A DNA stretch of 64,000 bases. Source: WRHT01 sp031550525 (GTDB taxonomy: Bacteria > Desulfobacterota > Desulfovibrionia > Desulfovibrionales > Desulfovibrionaceae). The stretch covers positions 62,001 through 126,000 of the forward strand of contig JAVBON010000004.1 in assembly GCA_031550525.1 (NCBI GenBank). Direction: 5' to 3'. The stretch's first letter is position 1. Every line of letters begins with the position of its first letter. This document shows, piece by piece, positions 17,338-25,212 of the stretch. Made by a program: the position numbers and the translations under genes. The notes below the pieces were generated by a model. It worked only from the letters and a program-made list of their open reading frames with translations, was not told where the DNA came from and did no database searches.

Positions 17338-19105
17338 TACTTTCCTCTTCTGGCTTTTCTACCGCGCCGTGCGCATGTGCCAGCGGGAAGAAAAGTTTTA
17401 TGCGGCAGCCGCGCAGGGCCTCGCTTTCAATCTGCGCCATGCCGCCATGCTCGTGCAGGGTTTTGTGCACAAGGGCCAAGCCCAGCCCAGTGCCTTTGGC
17501 CTTGCTGGTAAAAAACGCCTCAAAGGCCTGCGCCTTTTGCTCCGCGCCCATGCCTATGCCGTTATCTTCCACTTCCAATACGGCCCAATCGTCCTGTTTA
17601 TAGCTACGCACGGCCATGGCTGGCTGCCATTGGGGGTATTGCGGCCCGGCTTTTTCGCGGAATTCTTCAATGGCGTCAATGCTGTTGAGCATCAGGTTTA
17701 AAAGCGCCTGTTTAACAGCGTCTTCGTCAGCCCAAATATATTCCAGCTTCAAGTCCTGCTTCAGGCGGATTTTTTTTGCGTCCAACTCAAAACGCAACAG
17801 TTTTTCCACCTCTCCGGCTATAAGCCCCAAATCGGTTTCGCTGTAGTTAACGCCCTTATTTCGCGCCAGATAAAGCAGATCCGTAATTACCCTGTTAAGG
17901 CGGTCGGCCTCGCGCACCATGGTGCTTGCATATTCTTCGTCCGGCTGCTGCCCAGCGAACTTTTTGGCGAAATACTGCGCAAACCCGCGCAGGGCGGCCA
18001 GCGGGTTGCGTATTTCGTGCGCCACGCCGGCGGCCAGAGTGCCCACGGCCGCCATTTTTTCAGCCTCGGCCAGGCTTCTTTCAAGGTTATGCAAGCGGGT
18101 ACGGTTGCGCACCAGCATAAGCAAAATAGGCTCGTCGCTTTCTCCCTTAAAGGAGGTGGTCAAAATTTCAAGTTGCTTGCCCAGCACCTCGGCCCTGCGC
18201 CAGCCAAGCACTCCGTCTTTAACCTCGCTTTGCTCCAGAATGCCCAGCAGGGTTTCCGGCAGGTCGGACAATTTTTTGCCTACCAGAGCGCCTTCGGAAA
18301 AATTCAATAGCTCGTGCGCCACGTGGTTGGCGGCCTGAATATGCCCGTCATCGCCCACGGTAATAAGGCCGTCGGGCAGGTTATCCAGAAGCTGGGCCTG
18401 AAAACGCTCCAGAAAACGGGCCTTGCCAGCCATGCTGCGCCGCGAGATAAGGCTGAGGGCCATGGCCCATACAAAAATGGCCGCCGCCAGTATGTACAGG
18501 CTTTGCAAAAAGGCGTTATGGCGAAAGCTTTTGTACATATTATCGTGACGTTCCATACGCATGCCCACCACAACAAACATAAGCTGCTCTTCCACCAGTT
18601 GGCGGTGCCTTTGCATGCCAGGGCGGGCCGAGGGCTTGAATTTGTACGCCAGCACAAACACCGGCTCGCCCGCTATTTGCGTTATGCCGTGCCATTCGCC
18701 ATTACCGCGCATGTAGGCCTCTTCTTCCGCGCCAAGTAAAAAAGGCGGGGCATCATGCCCATTATGCTGAGCCTCCGGATCTTTGCGCGAGGCGACCAGG
18801 CGCAGGCCGCGCTCGTCGAAAATTTCTATAAAAAGTATATCGTTGCCCGTCTCCACATCCATAAATAGCTCTTGCAAACGCGGGAAAAAATCCATGGCGG
18901 CCATGCCCGGCATCATGTTGCGCCGGTAGGAGTTTTCCACCGTATGCGCTATGGAGCGGGCGCTTATGCCCATATGCTGCAAGCTTACGGTCTCCTGCTG
19001 GCGCAGTATCTGCCAGGTGGAGGCCACCAGGGTAAAACCTATGAAAGCCAGCGTGAGCATGGCAAAAAGCACTGTATTGCGTTTGCTTCTGTTGGAAAAT
19101 TCCAT
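17330..19105 (-). CDS. Membrane sensor histidine kinase (partner of the sigma-54 regulator)
   Basis: 591 residues from ATG 19105, preferred over a TTG three bases earlier because GAGGG is correctly spaced. Transmembrane helices at about 13-32 and 202-222 flank a periplasmic sensor of about 170 residues. A PAS domain (about 235-340) follows, then HisKA with AAGVAHEIRNPLAALRGF (His about 363) and a HATPase with LNLMLNSIDAIEE (N box), VEDNGIGMG (G1) and GTGLGLALVHK (G2). The architecture matches ZraS/AtoS-type kinases. The periplasmic domain has no recognised ligand motif; its HQRQ/HNGHD residues do not prove metal binding. Confidence 0.93.
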   Translation of the reverse strand: MEFSNRSKRNTVLFAMLTLAFIGFTLVASTWQILRQQETVSLQHMGISARSIAHTVENSYRRNMMPGMAAMDFFPRLQELFMDVETGNDILFIEIFDERGLRLVASRKDPEAQHNGHDAPPFLLGAEEEAYMRGNGEWHGITQIAGEPVFVLAYKFKPSARPGMQRHRQLVEEQLMFVVVGMRMERHDNMYKSFRHNAFLQSLYILAAAIFVWAMALSLISRRSMAGKARFLERFQAQLLDNLPDGLITVGDDGHIQAANHVAHELLNFSEGALVGKKLSDLPETLLGILEQSEVKDGVLGWRRAEVLGKQLEILTTSFKGESDEPILLMLVRNRTRLHNLERSLAEAEKMAAVGTLAAGVAHEIRNPLAALRGFAQYFAKKFAGQQPDEEYASTMVREADRLNRVITDLLYLARNKGVNYSETDLGLIAGEVEKLLRFELDAKKIRLKQDLKLEYIWADEDAVKQALLNLMLNSIDAIEEFREKAGPQYPQWQPAMAVRSYKQDDWAVLEVEDNGIGMGAEQKAQAFEAFFTSKAKGTGLGLALVHKTLHEHGGMAQIESEALRGCRIKLFFPLAHAHGAVEKPEEESND

Positions 19106-19182
19106 CAAGCCCTCATTGCCTGTTGAATAATGCCGCTATTGTGATCATTTTTCCTCGCCAAGGTCAGCAAATATCTGCCCAG

Positions 19183-19327
19183 GTTGTACCGACATTCAGG
19201 CGCTTTTGCCCTCTGGCTGCGTCAGCAAGCCTTTGTCCCTCAGTCGAACACCATAAGAGTATACTCTTTCGGCTCAAAGCCTTGCTTTATTGCCAAAGAA
19301 CAAAATAACTCTGAATACCAACACAAC
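19183..19327 (+). repeat. Dispersed palindromic repeat family A (A3)
   Basis: 145 bp with ends GTTGTACCGACATTCAGG (19183-19200) and CTGAATACCAACACAAC (19311-19327), imperfectly inverted. The interior matches A2 closely: CCCTCTGGCTGCGTCAGCA, then the core GTCGAACACCATAAGAGTA (19243-19261) and GCCAAAGAACAAAATAA. It lies in the divergent gap between the sensor kinase and the PHP gene. A further fragment CTAGAAGTCATTTCATAAT at 19460-19478 resembles the end of copy A5. Confidence 0.85.
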
Positions 19328-19366
19328 CTCGCGGAACTGCGCAAAATATATTTCCGGTATTGTGCA

Positions 19367-19437
19367 ACATTTTGCATTACAATGCAACAAGCTGCACTTG
19401 CTTGCAGGCTTTGCAATTGCGGATTATTGCAAAATGT
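19367..19437 (+). promoter_or_regulatory. Cluster of TTGCA dyads upstream of the PHP gene
   Basis: ACATTTTGCA (19367-19376) and TGCAAAATGT (19428-19437) form a 10-bp inverted repeat 51 bases apart. Between them lie TTGCATTACAATGCAA (19372-19387), CTGCACTTGCTTGCAG (19391-19407 region) and TTGCAATTGC. Such repeated dyads look like multiple sites for a dimeric regulator. The nearest candidate is the divergent sigma-54 activator, but nothing proves that. Confidence 0.4.
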
Positions 19438-19493
19438 AGCAAAAGGGCTATTGAAAAAACTAGAAGTCATTTCATAATCAGCAAGGATGCAGC

Positions 19494-20318
19494 ATGATCA
19501 AAGCAGATTTTCATACCCATACAAACTACTCCCACGCGGCGCACAGCGTGCTTGAAATGTACATGGCCGCCAAGGAAAGAGGCATTGCCATATACGGCTT
19601 TTCAGAGCATTCGCCCCGCCCTGCCGGGTACAACTATACCCCTGACTATCAGGAGAAACTCCAGGCCCGTTACGCCCAATATATAAACGAAGTGCAAGCT
19701 TTGTGCCGGGGCAACAGCGAAGCTTTTAAAGTGCTTTTGGGGCTGGAAGTGGATTACATACCGGCGGAACTGAACTTCGGCCGCCAGGCCGTGCAAGCCG
19801 CGGCCTTTGACTATGTCATTGGCGGTTTGCATTTTCAGGGTAACTGGGGCTTTGACGGAGACGCCGCCGATTGGGAAAAACTTTCCGTAAACGAGCGCTT
19901 TGCCTGCTACGCCAGGTATTATGAAGACATGATCAGCATGTGCAAAAGCGGCCTGGTGGACATAATAGCCCACCCCGACCTCATCAAGATATACAGCATA
20001 GATACTTTTAACGCCTGGCTGGCCTTGCCGGAGTCCTCCGCCCTTGTGCGCAAGGCGCTTACAGAGATGCGCGAGCGCGACCTGATCATGGAGGTATCAT
20101 CCGCAGGGCTGCGCAAGCCTTGCGGCGAGATTTACCCAGGCCCGGCCATTATGCGCATGGCTGCTGATTTGGGCCTGAAAATATGCGTTTCGTCCGATGC
20201 CCACGCCACCGCCCAGATAGCCTATGCCTTTGACCAGCTTGAGGAATACGCCAGGTCTTTCGGCTTCTCGCAATACCATTATGTGGAGAAAAGGCAGAAA
20301 CACGCCTTGGCTTTTTAG
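19494..20318 (+). CDS. hisJ: PHP-domain phosphatase, histidinol-phosphatase (HisJ/HisK family)
   Basis: 274 residues. The N-terminal KADFHTHTNYSHAA supplies the first metal-binding histidines of a PHP domain; later ligands are SEHSP, GLEVDY, IGGLHFQG, DIIAHPDLIK and SSDAHATAQIAY. This layout fits the histidinol-phosphate phosphatase family of HisJ type, which makes histidinol; hisB here is the short dehydratase-only form, so a separate phosphatase is required, which supports the call. Other PHP phosphoesterase roles are possible. AAGGA lies before the ATG. The next gene starts one base after the stop. Confidence 0.8.
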   Translation: MIKADFHTHTNYSHAAHSVLEMYMAAKERGIAIYGFSEHSPRPAGYNYTPDYQEKLQARYAQYINEVQALCRGNSEAFKVLLGLEVDYIPAELNFGRQAVQAAAFDYVIGGLHFQGNWGFDGDAADWEKLSVNERFACYARYYEDMISMCKSGLVDIIAHPDLIKIYSIDTFNAWLALPESSALVRKALTEMRERDLIMEVSSAGLRKPCGEIYPGPAIMRMAADLGLKICVSSDAHATAQIAYAFDQLEEYARSFGFSQYHYVEKRQKHALAF

Positions 20319-20319
20319 C

Positions 20320-21825
20320 ATGACCATCGACAACGCCATTTCACTTATCCGCCTTAACCAGGCCTCGCTGGTTTATGGCGATACCGTGGTGCTTGACAAG
20401 CTCTCGTGGCAAGTAAAGGCTGGCGAGCACTGGGCCGTGGTGGGGCATAACGGGGCCGGAAAAACATCGCTCCTGCGCCTGTTGCGCGGCGAGGCCCGCC
20501 CCCATGTGAACTACTCCCGAAAAGCGGCGGAAAACTTCATGCCGCCCATCACCTGGAATTTTGAGGGCAGCGACGATGCATCGCCCTTGGCCGTGCGCCC
20601 CTTTTGCTCGCTGCTTTCGCCTGATTTGCAACGGCATTACATACGCCAAGGCTGGCGGCTGACCGGCGAGGATGTGATTTTGTCCGGCTTTGGCGAAGGT
20701 TACATGCTATACGATGCTCCTAGCCAAGAAGAAAAAGAGGCGGTATACGCCTTGGCCTCACGCCTAGGCGCCACGCATTTGCTGGACGCCCTTGCTCCAG
20801 ATCTCTCACAGGGGCAGTTACGCCTGCTGCTCATGGCCCGCGCCCTTGTAAAGCAGCCACGGCTGCTCTTGCTGGACGAGCCCTGCGACGGCCTGGACGC
20901 GGCAACCCAAAAAAATATTTTCGGCATTCTGGATGAAGTTGCCGCGCAAAACACCACCATAATCTGCGCCATACACCGTGGCGAAGACATACCGGCCTGC
21001 CTTACCCACATGCTGGAGCTGGAAAAAGGCCGTATTACACGGCAGGGCGCAATGGATGCCGGTATTTTCCGCATGCAACGCAAGCCCGATGCCACACGCC
21101 GGCAAAAGGCGCTCCCCATAAGCGGCCCCAAGGGTAAAAACGTTTTTTCCATGAAAAACGCCGACGTTTACCTGAAGCGGAAAAGAATACTGCATAAGAT
21201 AAACTGGGATGTGAGCGAGGGTGAGCAATGGTTGCTCTCCGGCCCCAACGGATCGGGCAAAACCACCCTGTTGCGCGTGTTGCTGGGCGAGGAACATGTG
21301 GCCCTTGGCGGCAGCCTTAAATGGTTTGGGCTGGAGCATCATGTTACGCTGGAAGAGCGCCAGAAATATACCGGCTATGTTTCAGACTGGCTGCGCAACA
21401 ACTACAGCTACGATTTAACTGGTCGCGAGCTGGTGCTCTCCGGCTTGCACAACACCGTTGGTCTTTACAGAGAATCGACCAAAGATGAACTGCGCGAGGC
21501 CGATTACTGGCTGGAGCGCATGGGGCTGACACATATGGCTGAGCGCCCCCTTGAAAAAATGTCCGAAGGGATTTCGCGCCGCTTTCTGCTGGCCCGCGCC
21601 ATGGCCCCGCGCCCCAAGCTGCTTATACTGGACGAGCCCTGCTCCGGGCTGGACGGAGAGTCGCGCGAGAGGTTCATGCAATACATGCCGCTGCTTGCCG
21701 AGCACGGCGCGCAGATAATTTTTGTAAGCCACAGCAAGAGCGACCTTGCCGGAATATACCCCCTGCTTACGCATGAGTTGGCGTTGAAAGACGGGGAGGT
21801 TGAGTATATGGGAACTGTTCGCTGA
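20320..21825 (+). CDS. Double ABC ATPase, ModF-like
   Basis: 501 residues from ATG 20320, one base after the stop of the PHP gene; the longer frame starting inside that gene is out of context. Two ABC domains in tandem: Walker A GHNGAGKTSLLR (about 39-50) with Walker B LLLLDEPCDGLD and degenerate signature LSQGQ; then GPNGSGKTTLLR (about 307-318), signature MSEGIS and LLILDEPCSGLD. No membrane segments. This fits ModF/PhrA-type proteins, whose role is poorly known; a link to molybdenum uptake is by name only. Not an ABC-F translation factor, because the inter-domain linker is short. Confidence 0.85.
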   Translation: MTIDNAISLIRLNQASLVYGDTVVLDKLSWQVKAGEHWAVVGHNGAGKTSLLRLLRGEARPHVNYSRKAAENFMPPITWNFEGSDDASPLAVRPFCSLLSPDLQRHYIRQGWRLTGEDVILSGFGEGYMLYDAPSQEEKEAVYALASRLGATHLLDALAPDLSQGQLRLLLMARALVKQPRLLLLDEPCDGLDAATQKNIFGILDEVAAQNTTIICAIHRGEDIPACLTHMLELEKGRITRQGAMDAGIFRMQRKPDATRRQKALPISGPKGKNVFSMKNADVYLKRKRILHKINWDVSEGEQWLLSGPNGSGKTTLLRVLLGEEHVALGGSLKWFGLEHHVTLEERQKYTGYVSDWLRNNYSYDLTGRELVLSGLHNTVGLYRESTKDELREADYWLERMGLTHMAERPLEKMSEGISRRFLLARAMAPRPKLLILDEPCSGLDGESRERFMQYMPLLAEHGAQIIFVSHSKSDLAGIYPLLTHELALKDGEVEYMGTVR

Positions 21826-21827
21826 GC

Positions 21828-21864
21828 CAGAGCATTTTGACTTTTTAAAAGTTAAAATGCTCTG
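21828..21864 (+). terminator. Hairpin directly after the ModF-like gene
   Basis: CAGAGCATTTT (21828-21838) pairs perfectly with AAAATGCTCTG (21854-21864); the middle (ACTTTT/AAAAGT) also pairs, giving one long near-perfect hairpin. No clean T tract follows. Confidence 0.6.
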
Positions 21865-21910
21865 ACAGGCAATCCCCACGATTGTATTTTTAAAAAGGCT
21901 TAATCTTTAC

Positions 21911-21948
21911 AAATCATAACCACCAGTTTTACAGGTGGTTATGATTTT
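21911..21948 (+). terminator. Intrinsic terminator, bidirectional
   Basis: AAATCATAACCACC (21911-21924) pairs perfectly with GGTGGTTATGATTT (21934-21947), followed by T. The flanking A and T runs allow function on both strands. Confidence 0.88.
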
Positions 21949-21988
21949 TCGTTTCGTATTGCTCGCTCAACCGGCTTAAGCCACAAGT
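21946..21988 (+). repeat. Short repeat family C, copy 1 (between two terminators)
   Basis: The stretch that contains TCGTATTGCTCGCTCAAC and GGCTTAAGCCACAA is nearly identical to 53646-53690. In both places it sits immediately after a T-rich terminator and immediately before a second hairpin that belongs to the next gene. There is no open frame. Purpose unknown. Confidence 0.7.
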
Positions 21989-22016
21989 AAGGGCCGGGCG
22001 ATAACGCCCGGCCCTT
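21989..22016 (-). terminator. Terminator of the chemosensory operon
   Basis: AAGGGCCGGGCG (22016-22005 on the minus strand) pairs perfectly with CGCCCGGCCCTT (22000-21989) across a four-base loop, 23 bases beyond the cheA stop. Confidence 0.85.
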
Positions 22017-22039
22017 GATCATTTTATTGCGGCAACAGG

Positions 22040-24772
22040 TTAAAGCGCCTTGGATGTAGCCATAAGGTACAGTTCGTGCGGGTCCATAATCAAAATAACG
22101 CTGCCGTCGCCCATAATGGTTGCGCCGGATATGCCCTTGAGGTCGCCAAGGTATGAGCCCAGCGGCTTGATTACTATTTCCTGCCGCTCAAGCAGGCGGT
22201 CCACCACCAGGCCGAGGCGTCTGTCGTTATCTTGAATTACCACTACGGATAGCGTCTGCTGGCTGTCCATATTGCATTTTACGCCCAAAAGCTCGGCCAG
22301 ACTGAGTATGCCCAGCACATCGCCGCGCAGGGTAACGGCCTTGCGGCCCTTGACGTCCGTCAGCCTGCTGGATTCTATTTTAACGGTTTCAGACACGGCG
22401 TCCAGAGGGATGGCGTAAAGAGCGCCGTCAACATTGACCATGAGGGCATCGATAATAGCCAGTGTAAGCGGCAAAGACAATGTAAAACGCGTGCCCTTGT
22501 TTACTTCAGAGCTTATATTGATAGTGCCCTTAAGGCTTTTTATGTTGGTGCGCACCACGTCCATACCCACGCCACGACCGGATATGTCGGTAATTTTCTC
22601 GGCGGCGGAAAAGCCGGGGGCGAAAATAAGCTCCATGGCCTCGCGGTCGTCAAGGGCGCGCACTTCTTCTTGCGTGGCTATGCCTTTGCGCACCGCCACC
22701 TCGCGCATTTTTTCAGGGTCAATGCCTTTGCCGTCGTCTTCTATTTCAATGGCCACGGAGTTGCCTTTGTAGAAGGCGCGCAGCCAGACGCTGCCTTTGG
22801 GGTTTTTGCCCAAGGCCTTGCGGGTGGCTTCATCTTCAATGCCATGGTCAACGGAGTTACGGATAAGGTGGACCAACGGGTCGCCTATAACTTCCACCAC
22901 GCTTTTATCCAGTTCGGTTTCTTCACCTTCCAGAATAAGCTCCACCTCTTTGCCGCTTTTGCGCGAAAGGTCGCGCACCAAGCGCGGGAAGCGCGAGAAT
23001 ACTGAAGAAACCGGCATCATGCGCACTTTCATTATGGTATCTTGCAACTCATCGGAAGTGCGGGCCATGGAATATGTGGTTTCGGTCAAATCTTGCGCCA
23101 CCTGCGGCACGTCTATTTGTGACGCCTTGCTGTTTTCAAGCTTGCGGGCCAGCATGGTGTAGCGGTTGCGTATGATGATAAGCTCGCTGATAAGGTTCAT
23201 CAGATGGTCAAGCTTTTCGTGGTCAACACGTATGGTTGATGAGGCCTTGCTGGAAGAATCGTCTTTGGCCGGAGCCTTGGCCGCTGCGGCAGGGGCCTTG
23301 GCGGCCGCCTTGGATTCATCGGCGGCTGCAGTCTTCTCGGCGGAGGCTGCCGGAGCCGCAGGCTTGGCGGCGGCCGGGGCGGAAGCGGCCGGAGCCGCTG
23401 GCGCGGCGGGCGCTGCCGGGGCTGGTGCCGGAACAGCCGGAGCAATAGCCGCCGTGACCATGTCGGCCACTATATCGCACTCCTGAGACAACAGGCTTGT
23501 AAGTATGCCGAAATCCGTGCCGGTTTTACGGGCCTGCTCTACTATTCCTGCAGTACGCTCGGCGTAAATCTTTATAGCCTCCTGCCCTGCTCCGGCTGCC
23601 AGAGTTTTTATGGCGTCAAGGCTTTTAAACAGGGTTTCGGCCTGCGCGGCATCCTGACTATTGGCCTCAAGGGCGGCTATGGCGGCCTTCATTGCATCAA
23701 CTGATTTTTGCGCGTTTTTGCCAAAGTCCGCCATACTGCCGGCGCTGTGGGCGGCAGCGGCAGGCGCGGCCTGCGGCGCCGGGGCGTTGCTTACCAGGCT
23801 GGCTGGCATTTCTATGGCTCCGCCGCTATGAGCCTGGCGCAGTTTATCAAGCAATTCGTCTGTTTTAAACGGGCTGACCTGGGCGCTGTGCAGATCTATG
23901 CGCGTGAACAGGCTTTCAAGCGTATCCACAACCAGCAGTAGTATATCAACTAACGGCGGTGTAACGGGCATATCGCCCTTGCGCACCAGGTTCAAAAGCG
24001 TTTCAGCCTCGTGCGTAAGGCCGTTTACTTCCTGATAGCCTATAATGCCGCTATTACCCTTGATGTTATGAAAATAGCGGAACATGTCGTTAACAGTTTC
24101 GCCTTGATCCGTCGGGTTCTTCTCGAGAATAAGCAGACCATCGCTTATGCTGGCCACGTTTTCACGGGCTTCTTCAATAAAGTCCTTAAGATGCTCCGCG
24201 CCAAAGGCCGAGAGGGTGTAAGCCGGCAGGTTGGGCAGGTTTTCAATCCATTCCGAAGGGTCAACTTTGAGCATGGCCGCTTCAGCCGCCGGGGCGGCAA
24301 CCGGCGCGGCCGCGGCGGGCGCTGCTGGTGCGGCAGCCGGAGCCGCCGGGGCCGAGGCTGCCGCGGGTTTAGCCGCGCCGCCTTGCATTATGGAGTCCAG
24401 CACGGCTATTATGGATTCAGTTTCAACATCGCCCTCGGTTGCCGTGGCCTCAAGGCTATCCAGCATTTGCCGCAATGCATCGGTGGCGGACAAAATGACG
24501 TCCATTATTTCAGAAGTAACCGCCATGGTGCCTTTGCGCATTTCATCCAGAACGTTTTCAGCCCTGTGCGCCAACACGTTCATGCGGTTTAGCCCCATAA
24601 AGCCCGAAGCGCCCTTAAGCGAGTGCATGGGACGGAAAATCTCGTTGATCAAAGCCAGGTTATCAGGCGCTTTTTCAAGTTCCAGCAGGTTCGGCTCAAT
24701 AGTCTCGAGATGCTCGCGGCCTTCGATAATAAAATCCGCAAATATATCAGAATCGTTAAAGTCCTGGCTCAT
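22040..24772 (-). CDS. cheA: Chemotaxis histidine kinase CheA with extra Hpt-like domains
   Basis: 910 residues from ATG 24772 (a GTG two codons earlier shares the same GGGG site). Hpt domain 1 spans about 10-133 with His50-52 in MHSLKGASGF. A second Hpt-like domain (about 190-310) carries FHNIKGNSGI. A third, about 350-445, has the Hpt-like helices but no His; it contains IKIYAERTAGIVEQARK. Two Ala/Pro linkers separate them. Then come the dimerisation P3, HATPase (HLIRNSVDHGIED, DDGKGID, GRGVGMDVV) and CheW-like P5 domains. CheA couples receptors to CheY and CheB. Last gene of the operon, with its own terminator. Compared with E. coli CheA (about 650 residues) it lacks a recognisable P2 and has the two added domains instead. 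Confidence 0.93.
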   Translation of the reverse strand: MSQDFNDSDIFADFIIEGREHLETIEPNLLELEKAPDNLALINEIFRPMHSLKGASGFMGLNRMNVLAHRAENVLDEMRKGTMAVTSEIMDVILSATDALRQMLDSLEATATEGDVETESIIAVLDSIMQGGAAKPAAASAPAAPAAAPAAPAAAAPVAAPAAEAAMLKVDPSEWIENLPNLPAYTLSAFGAEHLKDFIEEARENVASISDGLLILEKNPTDQGETVNDMFRYFHNIKGNSGIIGYQEVNGLTHEAETLLNLVRKGDMPVTPPLVDILLLVVDTLESLFTRIDLHSAQVSPFKTDELLDKLRQAHSGGAIEMPASLVSNAPAPQAAPAAAAHSAGSMADFGKNAQKSVDAMKAAIAALEANSQDAAQAETLFKSLDAIKTLAAGAGQEAIKIYAERTAGIVEQARKTGTDFGILTSLLSQECDIVADMVTAAIAPAVPAPAPAAPAAPAAPAASAPAAAKPAAPAASAEKTAAADESKAAAKAPAAAAKAPAKDDSSSKASSTIRVDHEKLDHLMNLISELIIIRNRYTMLARKLENSKASQIDVPQVAQDLTETTYSMARTSDELQDTIMKVRMMPVSSVFSRFPRLVRDLSRKSGKEVELILEGEETELDKSVVEVIGDPLVHLIRNSVDHGIEDEATRKALGKNPKGSVWLRAFYKGNSVAIEIEDDGKGIDPEKMREVAVRKGIATQEEVRALDDREAMELIFAPGFSAAEKITDISGRGVGMDVVRTNIKSLKGTINISSEVNKGTRFTLSLPLTLAIIDALMVNVDGALYAIPLDAVSETVKIESSRLTDVKGRKAVTLRGDVLGILSLAELLGVKCNMDSQQTLSVVVIQDNDRRLGLVVDRLLERQEIVIKPLGSYLGDLKGISGATIMGDGSVILIMDPHELYLMATSKAL

Positions 24773-24787
24773 AGGCACAGCCCCTTG

Positions 24788-25159
24788 TTATTTTTCCCCA
24801 AAAAGCATTTTTATATTCGTAACCATTTTCTCAGGCTGCGCCGGCTTGACCATATACAAGTTGGCCCCAAGCCCAATGCCCTTGGCAATATCCGAAGGCC
24901 GGCCCTCAGTGGAAAGCACCATTATAGGTATATCCTTGTAGGCCGCCTGCTCGCGCACGTTTTTAATAAAGGTAAAACCATCCATGCGCGGCATGTTAAC
25001 ATCGGAAATAATTAAGTCTATCTTATCGGCGGAATACAGCTTTTCTAAACCATCAATTCCGTCTTCAGCCATAGTAACATTGTAACCTTCTTTTTTCATA
25101 ATAAAAGCCACAAGGTTACGTACTGTTTTAGAATCGTCCACGATCAGTATATGCTCATT
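24788..25159 (-). CDS. cheY: CheY-like single-domain response regulator
   Basis: 123 residues from ATG 25159, which follows GGAAAGGT; the longer frame to 25198 is an upstream extension. Receiver domain only: ILIVDDSKTVRNLV with the acidic pair, phospho-acceptor Asp in IISDVNMPRMDG (about residue 54), Thr/Ser in VLSTEGR, and Lys in MVKPAQPEK. It should be phosphorylated by the CheA next to it and act on the flagellar motor or another output. 15 bases separate it from cheA. Confidence 0.93.
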   Translation of the reverse strand, partial: NEHILIVDDSKTVRNLVAFIMKKEGYNVTMAEDGIDGLEKLYSADKIDLIISDVNMPRMDGFTFIKNVREQAAYKDIPIMVLSTEGRPSDIAKGIGLGANLYMVKPAQPEKMVTNIKMLFGEK

Positions 25160-25212
25160 CATACCTTTCCATCCTGTAAATAACACCGGCAAGACCACGG
25201 CCGGGAGTAATA

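Noticed and set aside
20320..21825. ABC-F translation factor
   Set aside because: Two ABC domains are present but the linker between them is short and lacks the charged P-site tRNA interaction motif; ModF-like proteins fit better.
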